Part shown: positions 9,301 through 18,990 of the stretch, one piece after another | Numbering within the stretch: position 1 is the first letter of the stretch | Layout: each line of letters opens with the position of its first letter | From: Welwitschia mirabilis | Taxonomy: Eukaryota; Gnetophyta; Gnetopsida; Welwitschiales | NCBI GenBank assembly: GCA_051453625.1 | Contig: JBOZIK010000001.1 | Span: forward strand, 77,951,060-77,977,411 | Direction: 5' to 3' | DNA: 26,352 bases | The notes under the pieces: model-generated | Databases searched by the model: none | What the model was told of the DNA's origin: nothing | What the model saw: only the letters and a program-made list of their open reading frames with translations | Program-made: the position numbers and the translations under genes

Positions 9301-9467
9301 TAAATAGGTGAAAAGCACTAGCAAACTAAAGGATATGCCACCTTCTTTATTCAAACTGGAAGTCTTGATTTGCAATTTGAGAAAAAGCTGGAAGGTTTTT
9401 TGTTAAAAAATTGGGTTTCCCTTGTTGAATCTCTTTTTTTTTGCTTGTGGAATTGATGTTTTTCATG

Positions 9468-9645
9468 TGTGATCCGCGTAATTGCGGAATCATGCAAATT
9501 GCATTCTAGGCGATCTACTTTGGAGCGCGATCTATCTTTCCTAGATCGCGATTCTTATAGAATTGTGATTCCATTTCGATTTAAGGCGTTTTTATTTGGA
9601 GCGCGATCCAAAATTGCATGGATCGTGATTCTGATCCACTTCATA
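9468..9645. repeat. Right subterminal GATC-rich motif cluster
   Basis: Motifs GTGATCCGCG, TTGGAGCGCGATC (twice, near 9520 and 9596), CTAGATCGCGATTC and GGATCGTGATTC recur. The density of CG-containing motifs contrasts with the AT-rich surroundings. An open frame on the plus strand (9469-9675) is a by-product. Confidence 0.65.
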
Positions 9646-9661
9646 CAAGTATGGGATAAAG

Positions 9662-10331
9662 AATTTGAAACATAGATTTCATTCAAGGATTGATATTGAA
9701 AGTGAAAGACATTAATGGTATTATTAATTATCCAAGAATTTCAAGGAAGCCTTTTAGGATGACTAATTAGCATAGGTTTAACATACTTAAAAAGCTCTCT
9801 AAGATTCAACTCTAAGCATGGATTATTATTAAGAAGATAAGATTTGCCCCAATTTAAAATTCCAAGATATCCCAAGTCATACTTTTGAAAAGAGTAATCA
9901 TTAAAGGCACAAGGTAAAGTGGACATGGTAGGAGAGGGAAGGATATTACTTTGAATATTACATGGAGTTTCAAGAGGAGAGATTGAGAGATATTAGGAAC
10001 AAACTCCTCAAGGCTATGGGTTTTATTAAAGACAAGGAAAGGGATGTGGCTTTGAGAATTACATGAAGATGTGGAGAAATGTTACCGTTATCAAGATCAC
10101 AAGGGAACGTGGGAGTAGGAGTAGAAGGAAGGATGTTATTTGGGGTTTTGCATGGAAGCACAAGTGAAGGGAATGGAGAAACGTGGGTAGACTCTTCAGG
10201 TTGGGTTGTTGCATTGGAAGGAATTAGTCTATCCTCTATTAAGTTTGGTTGAATCTCCATGGGTCCTTAATTATTCCTCTTCTCCTCGTTGTTGTATTTA
10301 TCATTACTTTGCTAAATACATTTTTCACTTA
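9662..10331 (-). repeat. Tandem duplication, copy 1 (minus-strand coding relic)
   Basis: The part from AGATAAGATTT at 9835 to TTTTTCACTT at about 10330 is repeated at 10414-10920, an offset of about 579 bp. Copy 1 also has about 155 bp (9678-9834) that copy 2 lacks. On the minus strand both copies encode similar peptides: PTPTFPCDLDNGN here and PAPTFPCDLDNSN in copy 2, each followed by HVILKATSLSLSLIKPIALR, and MEIQPNLI upstream. I do not recognise the protein. Confidence 0.7.
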
Positions 10332-10333
10332 GC

Positions 10334-10925
10334 AACACAAGAGATAAAGAATTCATATATTTCATGGAAAAGCAATCTCTTATCAACCTCATGGCATAAA
10401 GAATTTGAAACGTAGATAAGATTTACCCTAATTTAGAATTCCAAGCTACCCCAAGTACTTTTGAAAGAGTAATCATTAAAGGCACAAGGTAAAGTGGACA
10501 TGGTAGGAAAGAGAAGGATGTTACTTTGAGTATTACATGGAGTTTCAAGAGGAAAAGATTGAGAGATATTAGGAATAAACTCCTCAAGGCTATGGGTTTT
10601 ATTAAAGACAAGGAAAGGGATGTGGCTTTGAGAATTACATGAATGTTTAAATGGAAGAGATGGAGAATGTTACTATTATCAAGATCACAAGGGAACGTGG
10701 GAGCAGGAGTAGAACAAAGGATGTTATTTGAGGTTTTACGTGAAAGCACTAGTGAAAGGAATGGAGAAACATGGGTAGAATCTTCAGGTTGGGTTGTTGT
10801 ATTGGTAGGGATATGTCTATTAAGTTGGGCTGAATCTCCATGGGTCCTTCATTATTTCTCTTCTCCTCATTGTTGTCTCTACCATTACTTTGTTCAATAC
10901 TTTTTTCACTTTCCTTGTCATTATC
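10334..10925 (-). repeat. Tandem duplication, copy 2, with the unfilled insertion site
   Basis: It starts with ACACAAGAGATAAAGAATTC, like 8433, and runs without interruption through ATGGCATAAAG (10391-10401) into AATTTGAAAC and then the shared block. It therefore preserves the arrangement before the 8499-9650 insertion. Copies 1 and 2 differ by many substitutions and several small indels. Confidence 0.75.
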
Positions 10926-11930
10926 TGCAACTATATCTTCCTCTTCTTCATTGTACTCATTATTGTTTTGTGAAGTATTGCTGTCATTCTTTAAATTGTT
11001 GGATTTCTTGATAAGTTCACAAAGAGATACACTCTTCATCTTCATTATATGTTAGAAGATTTTCTGATTTTTCTTTAGTTGACACTCATTTTCCATCACA
11101 TTTTGAAAATAAGTGGACATTGAGGATATGATCTAGTATTTCTACACCATCCTCCTCATCCTCATCATTCTTGTCGATTTGTTAAGTTGAATGATCATTG
11201 TCCTCATTTTGGCCATCTCTTAATGGGTGGAATAGTTGAAATTGATCTAAAATTTCATTTCTTGTTTCAAAGCGAGAATTGTTGCTACTTGTTCCTAAGT
11301 TCTTCTCATTATTGTTAAGGTGGGATGTAGTAGACATAATTGGGTAGGCTTAAGACTGTTGTTCTCTCCCATAGGTTTGTGTAATAACTTCCACTAATCT
11401 CTCCACATTCTCATTGAGCTTTTCACTTTGATTTACACAGTGATGAAGAGATTGGTGTAAGGAATTTATATCTTCTTCATAGTTCTTTATCGAAGACGGT
11501 TGGGGTTTACCAAAACAATTGTAGAATGCTTCTCTAAAAGAGGAAGGATGTTCAGGCTCATACCTAAAAGAGGATTGAAAAGAGAGAGTTTGAAAAGAGG
11601 AAGGGGAAAAGGAGGGAGGTTGAAAAGAGGAAAGAGCCCTAGTTTCAACAGCATCCTTTAAAGGGAAGTTCTTCGTCTATCAGCCAAGATTCCTTGAACA
11701 AACTTACTTTTCCTACTTTCAGTATAAATTTCATGCGAAAGTTTCTTACCATTCATGGACTTGTTCTTTAATTGCAAATTCCTCCTTCTTTTAGCAAGGA
11801 TTTTATGTAGAGGTCTTTTTTCCTCCATAGAAGCATCATTTTCCAATGGCAAATTCTCTTTTCCTTTTACAAAAATTTCACATAGCGTTCTTTTGTCTTC
11901 CATAAAACCAAGTTTTAGCAACAGCAAAAA
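10926..11930 (-). pseudogene. Unrecognised multi-segment coding relic with an acidic region and peptide repeats
   Basis: The minus strand reads as a long, mostly open protein. From 11927 to 11658 it contains three imperfect repeats of about 25 residues (MEDKRTLCEIFVKGKENLPL, MEEKRPLHKILAKRRRNLQL, then MNGKKLSHEIYTESRKSK). A frameshift near 11660 leads into a Ser/Phe/Pro-rich stretch (SSFQPPSFSPSSFQ), REAFYNCFGKPQPSS and a probable coiled coil (CVNQSEKLNENVERLVEVI), with a stop near 11350. It continues with LDQFQLFHPLRDGQNEDND and an Asp/Glu-rich tail (EYNEEEEDIVADND) down to 10926. It joins the duplicated block to its left. No known domain is seen; a transposon gag-like or regulatory protein is possible. 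Confidence 0.45.
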
Positions 11931-12158
11931 AATATGTAATATACGAATATTTTAAATAGCAATTTCCAAAATCACATGAAAGCACAAGGAATAGACCAAT
12001 TTGTCAAATCCAATTACTAAAAAGAGATGCTACAAAGAAGAAAATAAAAGACGCTATGTTACAACCTAACAAGACAATCAAGCAAAGCTTACAAACTCAA
12101 GACTTGGTACTATTGTACAACACCGAAACAAAGTAACACATTCAAGGAATGATATCAC
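11931..12158. other. No feature recognised
   Basis: AT-rich DNA between the coding relic and the gap. No frame, RNA or repeat is seen. Confidence 0.5.
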
Positions 12159-12258
12159 NNNNNNNNNNNNNNNNNNNNNNNNNNNNNNNNNNNNNNNNNN
12201 NNNNNNNNNNNNNNNNNNNNNNNNNNNNNNNNNNNNNNNNNNNNNNNNNNNNNNNNNN
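12159..12258. other. Assembly gap (exactly 100 N)
   Basis: Exactly 100 undetermined bases is the usual placeholder for a gap of unknown size, so distances across it should not be trusted. Confidence 0.95.
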
Positions 12259-12554
12259 TATTAATGAAAACAAACATAGATACTCAAATTTTTATAGTGA
12301 AACCCTTAGTCACTTAGCCATAATCATTAATTAGGAATCTTAATCACCAAGTATAAGAGACCCCTTATTTCTCCTTACTATCTTGATGAGATCTAATGGA
12401 AGAGAATAATTTGACATCATAATAATAATAATAAATAGTTATCTAATGTAATATTTCATCATTTTACTAAAATATTAAGAAAGATCATCATATGGACAAT
12501 ATGACTAAAGGAGCTTACTTAGAAAGATTAGGGATTCTTTAATAGATGAATATT

Positions 12555-12676
12555 GATAAAGTTTTAAGCTTAAGAATCCTTAGCTCTAAGCTTCTAAGCT
12601 CCTACTACTAAGTTTTTAAGATCTAAGATTTAAAGCCTTAAGTTTTTATGCTCTAAGCTCCTAAGCTCTAAACTCC
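12555..12676. repeat. Degenerate CTAAGCT/AGCTTAG repeats in the LTR leader
   Basis: The plus strand repeats CTAAGCTTCTAAGCTCCTA, CTCTAAGCTCCTAAGCTC and variants such as CTAAGTTTTTAAG about ten times. On the LTR's coding strand these are AGCTTAGGAGCTTAGAG-like units downstream of the TATA box. Confidence 0.75.
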
Positions 12677-12736
12677 ATGAGCAAGAGAACAAGAAGGATG
12701 AAAGAAGGAAATGAATTTACATGAAAAATAGGAAGT

Positions 12737-12769
12737 AACCCCCTTTTTTAAAGGGGAAAAAAGGGGGTT
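12737..12769. repeat. 13-bp perfect hairpin beside the LTR TATA box
   Basis: AACCCCCTTTTTT (12737-12749) and AAAAAAGGGGGTT (12757-12769) are exact inverted copies around a 7-base loop. The hairpin lies immediately downstream, on the minus strand, of the TATA box at 12771-12780, where transcription would start. Confidence 0.85.
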
Positions 12770-12770
12770 T

Positions 12771-12780
12771 CTATTTATAG
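12771..12780 (-). promoter_or_regulatory. TATA box of the gypsy LTR
   Basis: The minus strand reads CTATAAATAG, a good plant TATA box, within the LTR and in the orientation of the element. Confidence 0.6.
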
Positions 12781-13770
12781 ATAAATAATAGACTAAAGGC
12801 ATATAGTTTAAGATTATAAAATCACATGATTTATCATTGATAAGTAGGATGAGTAATAAGTGACATTAAAGTATGAAAAGTAACATCATATTTATGATTC
12901 ATTTGCCTAATTAGGGTGAGTTATTTTCTTGCTTTAATTAGCAAGATTAATTAAATGCATTATTTATCTATGCTCGTTCTTTCTTAATTCTCCATTGTCT
13001 CATAATCATGTTTAATTAATTTAAAACATGCATTAGAATAATAAATGCACAAACTTCAAAGTTGTCAGTGACATAATGATATAAACCTCTTTAAGTACAA
13101 TGAATAAAATAATTAATATGTCATAAACATTAATTCAAGACATGCATTAAAGAAATAAGTGCACAAAATTTATAGCTATCATGCCTCTTTAGTTTTAATA
13201 AATAAAATAATCAATATGTTTTAAATCAAGTGCTATTACACATCTGAAGAAGATAAAAGTCATGGTAGAATAAATCTACTCATTTGTCATTCTTGGTTTT
13301 GTATAAGAGTGCATATATTTATTCATTTACTCATTAATTTTATAATGCATAAAACCTATTAATCACACAACATAAAGAAGAAGATGTTTATTCATAATTA
13401 TGGATAGTATACTATCACATGTACCATGAAATTTAAATGAGTAAATAGGATGTTACTTGGTATTTTTGTAAACATATTATTATAACCTCTTAGAAGTTTT
13501 AATTTAGTGTTTTTACTATGTGATTTAAATTCCTTACATGATGGGGTTATTTAGTTTTAGTATTTGGCTTAATTTTATCATAAAGATGTTTAGAACATAA
13601 TTATTATCATTTTCATGTTGAATTATGAAAATTATGAAAACTAAGATTAATTATTTAAGATACCATTTTTTGGTAAGATCTTTAAAGAAGAAGAATTCAT
13701 CATATATTAAAATACTAGCTTGCATAATATTCAAGTAAATAAGGTTTGGAGTATGACATCCTCCCCCACT

Positions 13771-14290
13771 TAGACTGATTCACTCCTAGGAAACAAGGTA
13801 TATAAAGAGTTTGAAAACTTATAACTACATATTATGAGATTCAAAAAAGATTTTAATATTGATTTTTCATTGTTTCCTTTATCTCCCAAGTAGCTTCATC
13901 AACATTATGATTACTTCACTTTGTCTTTACTTGATGAATCTTCCTATTCCATAAATTGATAGGTCTTTAGTTTAGTATTGCTTCTAGCTTCTTTGTAGTT
14001 GAACAATTTGATTCCACTTGAGTATGAGACTAATTTAACACATGAGAAGGATCTACAATATACATTTTTAGCATACTTACATGGAAAACATTATGCATTT
14101 GTAATAATTAAGTAGGTAGAGCAAGCTTGTATGCAATAGGTAATATTTCAAATGATCTAATAAATTAAGGAGCTAATTCATTTACCTAATATGTAATTCA
14201 TTTTTCCAACTCAGATTACATACAATTATTCTTAATTTTTTTCTTTAAATATGGCTGCAAATATCTTTCATTACATGGAACTTCCTACAT
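13771..14290 (-). pseudogene. Ty3/gypsy integrase C-terminus with chromodomain, decayed
   Basis: Reading right to left on the minus strand: a segment APxFIRSFEILPIAYKLALP (about 14112-14180), then MHNVFHVSMLKMYIVDPSHV (about 14050-14100), then a chromodomain trace WNRKIHQVKTK and NVDEATWEI (13881-13960), ending ENQY-like before the LTR. These match the linker (HNVFHVSMLRKY...DPSHVL) and the EATWE chromodomain motif of plant chromoviruses, whose chromodomain guides integration. In-frame stops replace several Arg, Gln and Trp codons. The rest of pol is missing: to the right the LINE begins at about 14300, and no pol reading resumes beyond it. Confidence 0.75.
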
Positions 14291-14299
14291 TTTGAAGTA

Positions 14300-16935
14300 A
14301 TTTAAAATAAGAGCCAAATCTAGTAACATTTAAAATAGATATATGCATAGTTAAAGAATGTCACTTCCATTTCTTCCTGTAAGAAAAGACTTATTTTATT
14401 TTAGATCATTGTCCCATCATTTTATCCTTAAAAAATATTTAATAAAAGAGCTATTTTCAATTTAAAAATTTAATCTTATATCTCTTATTTATAACTCTTC
14501 GATGAAAGGTACCCACTCATTTCATCTCTCTCAAAAGCTTGAATTGCTAAAGAAAGAAATTCTAGTTTAGAAGAGGCATCTAAATAATTATTTTAGGAAT
14601 ATAAAATATTAAGCTTTAAATGACCTCCATTAATTTAGGCTCATAATAAATAAATACGTAGATTTTTTTATTATGAAAAATGCTTGATCATCCACATCCA
14701 TGATATTTTAACAAAATAAGAGATTTATTAGAGGCAATAATCAAGGATTTAATGGCTTCAATAAGGCGACTATAACACTAGATTTTTATTCTAGATATAA
14801 ATAGAAACAAAGAGAAAAATAGTATTTCTTAGAATGCATCTAAAATGCATTAGGAAAATAATAGTAAAATATAAGAAGAGTTTATTGGCTATTTTCAAAA
14901 CCTATTTGAAAAAAAAGAAGTAGATCTACAAGCTTCCTCAGTAGGACATGTCACTACAAATGATACAATATAAATACATTAATTAAAGGATCATCAAATA
15001 TAAAATATGAAAATATCTCTACTTAATGGAAAAGAATAAAGTACTAGAACCTAATGATTTCATTATAGATTTCTTTTAGAGCTATTAAAGCATTATTAAA
15101 TAGGATGTTTATGCAGTAGTGCAAAAAGCCTTTGATATAGATACATTATACTATCTTTTCACTGACCTGCTAATTACTCTAATTATAAAATTACTTGATG
15201 CAAATAAACCTTATCCTTATTACATAATTAGTATTTTTAATGTATTATATAAAATTTTTATTACAATTTTAGCCCATCATTTAAAACCTTTACTCCTAGA
15301 CTTGATTCTTTTCTTTTAATCTAGTTTTGTATTAAGATGAGGTATTTATAATAATATCATATTATCTAATGAGGCTATTTACCTACATCAAAGAAAAAAA
15401 ATCTAGTGATGTTTTTCAAATTACATAGAGCAAATTCTTTTAATATAGTTTAGTGGACTACTATAAATTATATTTTAAAGGAGTATGGTTTCTTTGTGCT
15501 ACTTAGAAAGATAATTTTCTTCTACATATCAATGTTAATCTTTCTATTAAATGGAAAGAGATATAAATATCTTTAGGGTAGTAGTTGGATGTGCTGAGGT
15601 AATTCTCTTTGTCTAACTTCATTTGTTTTTGTCATGAAAATCTTAGCTAGATTTGTCCTCAATTACAAAATAACTTACAACATTATCATCTCATTCTTTA
15701 GTTTATAGATGAGACTCTTTCATAAATTGATTACAGTGCTTTTTTGTCTTACAAATTTTCCTATATTTTTAAAAAATCTTATGTTTTTTTAAGTTTGAAT
15801 ATCAATTGAAATAGATCTAAGTGTTTTTTTCTTCATACTTTAGAATAAAGAAGAATGACATCCTCATAAATTTGTAATGTTCATTAACTGCCTTTCTAGA
15901 TTTCTATTTGAACCTAATTTTAGATGTAAATCAATGTCTTATGAGCATTTGAAATCCCCTCATAAGAAGAATAGTAAAAATGTTATCAAAATGATATAAC
16001 AAATTTATTTCAAGTTCTAGTAAGCTTTTTATAGGTAAATGTTATTTAGCAAGAATGATAGTTTATTCTACTAGTTACTTCTCTATCTCTAATAAACTTG
16101 TAAATACTATAGATGACATCATTAAAGATTTTACATGGTAAATAGAAAGGTCCTATAAAAGTCTTTTAGTTTTGATTAAAGATTCTTGGCAAAATAAGCA
16201 GAAGTTCTTAGAGTTAGAAAGATCAAGATATTAACTAATGTCTTCTAACTAAGCATTATTTCAGAATGTACATAGATGACAATATTCCTTAGATTTACTT
16301 CTTTAAGGAAGCTTACAAGGATAAATATATGTACTCTTTTTTTTAAAGACACATGAAAAGATCCACCAAAATCATTTGGCTTCAACTTTTAGAGAAAGTT
16401 AAAACTAAGAGTTATCAATTTAGAATAGCAAACTTAGTATGGAAAATATGTATCATAATCTTTATGAGTATTATAATAAGTGGTCTGGCTTCTACAAATT
16501 TAAAATCCCTAATAAAGTTAAATGTTTTGATCATGAATGATAAAAGGTTGTATTTCCACTATACATAAGTTTATTCAAAGGAATTTCAAAATTAATCAAG
16601 ACTGCCCTCTATGTCGCGAAGATAATGAAACCTAAGTTCATCTCTTAACTCATTTCTCTTTCACCTAAAGCCTCTCATCCTTACTTTAAGTTAATCCTTA
16701 TAGTAATTATGGGCTTAATAGTTTCTATCATTTTAAATATTAAAATGATATTATTATTAAAACATGGCTTCTCCAAAAGCATAAGTATAACATAATTTTT
16801 CAAGATAAGGTCCTCTTTCCTTCCAAGAATCACTTCAAAATTATAAAGCATACTACAGAGTTATTTGAAGTTATAATATTTAAAAACCATGCATTACCTT
16901 TTACTAAAATCACTCCTATTATTAGATTGGGTGTA
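14300..16935 (+). pseudogene. L1-type LINE, 5'-truncated and heavily decayed (endonuclease end, reverse transcriptase, zf-RVT)
   Basis: Plus-strand landmarks appear in order. The endonuclease end LDHCPIILS (SDHCPI motif) is at 14401-14427. GDYNTRF, typical of the endonuclease-RT linker, is at 14765-14785. MEKNKVLEPNDF is at 15025-15060, where active elements have KxPGPDGF. ISIFNVLYKI and LAHHLKPLL (RPISLCNVxYKI and LxxRLKPLL) lie in 15200-15300. A decayed catalytic box FIDETL (for FADDTL) is at 15702-15719, and the zinc-knuckle CPLCREDNE at 16603-16630. Stops and frameshifts are frequent, and the second catalytic Asp is lost. The 5' two thirds of the endonuclease and ORF1 are absent, the usual result of incomplete reverse transcription. 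It abuts the gypsy relic, into which it probably inserted. Confidence 0.85.
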
Positions 16936-17142
16936 CATGTTGTGCTATGTGTTGTGCTTACCTAAGCTACAAGTTAGATCTCAAAACATTCTCAAATAAT
17001 GGCAAGTAAACACAGAGGGTATAGAGTGTGTCAATTCTGGTTTGTAAATTTAAAGAAGAAAATAAGTTAAAGAAGACCTGATTCTTTATAAAAGGAAGAG
17101 GGAAGAGAAACGAAGAATGAAAGGAAACCATGCAAACGATGG
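16936..17142. other. No feature recognised
   Basis: Short non-coding stretch between the LINE tail and the 57-bp tandem repeat. No poly(A) tail of the LINE is obvious. Confidence 0.4.
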
Positions 17143-17256
17143 GATGAATGCAATAGAATGTAAATGGAAGTGGAAATGCAACATGATCCTAAATGCAATG
17201 ATGAATGCAATAGAATGTAAATGGAAGTGGAAATGCAACATGATCCTAAATGCAAT
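17143..17256. repeat. Two identical 57-bp tandem units
   Basis: Units 17143-17199 and 17200-17256 both run from GATGAATGCAATAGAATG to CCTAAATGCAAT without a difference, while all other repeats here are diverged. Because 57 is a multiple of three, the minus-strand frame 17067-17255 repeats a 19-residue block, but it is not a recognisable protein. Confidence 0.95.
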
Positions 17257-17280
17257 CAACTAACATTGTTACCAACTTGT

Positions 17281-18098
17281 TGTCACCCAAGTTGGCCCTT
17301 GTACTTTATATCAAAAGATTAGATTTAATCTACATGAGTATTAAATTGACATCAACATAAAGTATAAGGAATATGGAGAGAGTTTGAGAAAAAGAAAGCA
17401 TATTTTATTAACAAAATATGCTTTATTATTACATCCACTTACAAGTAACAACTCCTCAAAGGTAGTCCTTCTCATAAGCGAATGGATCTTCTCACCCAAG
17501 TTGCTCCAATGTCACAAACACTTTGATGCCAAAAGAGAGAGATGAGGAAATGGGTGGCCTAAGGGAGTCTATATAGGTTTGGATGATTAGCTAATTTAGC
17601 TAAAGAACAAACTAGAATGGTTACATTACAATTTTAGCTAAAAACAAAACTTGATTCTTTGTCATCCACCAACTTTGTCCTTTAGTGGTAGGTGAGTGGC
17701 TACAATATAAATATAGTAATACATGTAATGATTATTTGGTGGTTCTACTACATGTGCTTCTTGAAATCTAGTGGTAGGTGGAATTTGATAGGTAATCGTT
17801 TCCTTGCCTCATCCGATTGCCATGTGGACTTCTTAGAATTTGGTGGTAGGTAGAACCTAGTTCTCTCCTCAAACGTCTTGTCCTTTAATGCTTTTTTCTT
17901 TTAGTGCTTTGTCTTCTAGTGATAAGTGGAATCTGATTGCTTTGTTTGCTATTGCTTTTTCAAATACTCCATAATTACTTAATTTTGATCTAAATTATGT
18001 TTAATTCATCATCTTTGGTCCTTGACATAAAAAATGCTCAATTTGAGCATTAAACCTATAAAAAAGACCTAAAAACACACTCCAAACCATATGTCAAA
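17281..18098 (-). mobile_element. Probable LTR, minus strand
   Basis: On the minus strand the segment would begin TGACATATGG (18098) and end GGGTGACA (17281). Inside are a TATA box (CTATATAG, 17569-17576) and, about 150 bp downstream, an AATAAA within a hairpin, the layout of U3-R-U5. Just beyond the end is TTGGTAACAATG (17265-17276), a poor candidate primer site. About four diverged TAGTGGTAGGTGGAA-like repeats lie in the presumed U3 (17680-17930). No second copy is in the window, so the ends are guesses. Confidence 0.4.
17398..17421. repeat. Palindrome overlapping a poly(A) signal
   Basis: GCATATTTT (17398-17406) and AAAATATGC (17413-17421) form a 9-bp stem around a 6-base loop. On the minus strand AATAAA spans the loop and stem. 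Confidence 0.7.
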
Positions 18099-18534
18099 TG
18101 TGAGAAGTTGGCCGCCTATCAGTGTAGTATAGTTTGCCATTTGTTAACTTTATTCAAAAAAAAAAAATCCTTTTACTCTATTCCTTTTTTTTATGAATAT
18201 TTTAAACATATATTACAAGGTCTGTATCTTATCACCATGGTTTGTTGAGGCCCATTTATTTCTACAAGGGATGCCACTCTAGAGGGTGCTTTTTTTTCCA
18301 TCTTTCCCCCGCCCCCCTATTTTTTCCTTGAGATTCTTTACAAAAATCTAAAAAGTTTCCTGAAATAATGTAACACAGTGTTTATGAACTAAGAGGATAA
18401 AAGCTCAACTAAAGAGAGCTCATAGTATCATTGTATTAATTTGGGTTGACTGCAAGGCAACGTTCATTCTAGAACTTGCTAGGACAACATTCCATCTTCC
18501 CTTTTGTTTGCGATTATGTACCTACCATTGTGGA
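18099..18534. other. No feature recognised
   Basis: AT-rich DNA with homopolymer runs (A12 near 18156-18167, C- and T-runs near 18288-18325). No gene is seen. Confidence 0.5.
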
Positions 18535-18990
18535 AATGAACATCCTTGCTCTTACGTTTGATAGCTAGATTTTAGTGTATGTCACTATTCTAATGAAAGT
18601 TTTTAGTAGTTATGTTCGAATTTTGGTTAAATTTGGAGCATGTTTCATTTGTTAACAAAGCAATGCATGTAATTAAAACCCAAAAGACTAAAATTATCAT
18701 GAAGTCCCCATTTCATCATTAGATTTTGCCATGATGCAATGACTCCCAAAGTCAAAGTGTAGGGAATGAGCATCCTTGTTCTTACTTTTGATATCTAAGT
18801 TTTAGTGTATCTCACTATTCTGATGAAAGCTTTTAGTGCTTCATGTTCTAATTTTGGTTAAATCGGGAGCATGTTTCATTTGTTAGCAAAGGCATGCATG
18901 TAAGTAAAACCCAAAAGACTAAAATTATCATGAACCCCCAATTTCCTTATTAGTTTTTGCCATGATGCAATGACTTCCGAAGTCAAAGTT
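18535..18990. repeat. Tandem duplication, 230-bp period
   Basis: Unit 1 (18535-18760) and unit 2 (18765-18990) share GCATGTTTCATTTGTTA, AAAACCCAAAAGACTAAAAT and TGCCATGATGCAATGACT, differing by scattered substitutions. No protein reading runs through the units. Confidence 0.9.

Larger units (their letters stand above)
8499..9650. mobile_element. About 1.15-kb DNA-transposon-like insertion carrying a PPR fragment
   Basis: It is bounded by an 11-bp duplication (8488-8498 and 9651-9661) and is absent from the paralogous segment at 10334-10413, so it is a defined insertion. The left end begins CATAGTTAGATGGATCGAAG. The reverse complement of the right end reads CTTGTATGAAGTGGATCAGA, giving only a weak terminal inverted match around TGGATC. 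Both subterminal zones carry many GGATCGTG, GGATCACT and GATCGCGATT motifs (8505-8570 and 9468-9645). Target duplications of 8-11 bp are known for hAT and Mutator-like elements. No transposase is visible, and a PPR gene fragment lies inside, so a Pack-type gene-carrying element is the best reading. Confidence 0.6.
12259..13758 (-). mobile_element. 3' LTR of a Ty3/gypsy element
   Basis: On the minus strand the LTR starts TGTCATACTCC at 13758, directly after the polypurine tract AGTGGGGGAGGA (13759-13770). The chromodomain end of the integrase lies just upstream, as expected. A TATA box (CTATAAATAG, 12771-12780) and the start of a leader lie inside. The far end runs into the gap at 12258, so the LTR is at least 1.5 kb and its terminus is not seen. 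The region is very AT-rich. Confidence 0.65.

Noticed and set aside
9469-9675. Plus-strand frame in the GATC-rich zone
   Set aside because: It results from the absence of stops in GC-richer subterminal repeats of the insertion and runs across the insertion boundary.
10643-11011. 122-residue plus-strand frame
   Set aside because: It is antisense to the duplicated minus-strand coding relic, which has consistent peptide similarity between the two copies.
17067-17255. Minus-strand protein with a repeated 19-residue block
   Set aside because: The repetition is simply the identical 57-bp DNA duplication; the sequence is Cys/Ser/His-rich without any known fold.
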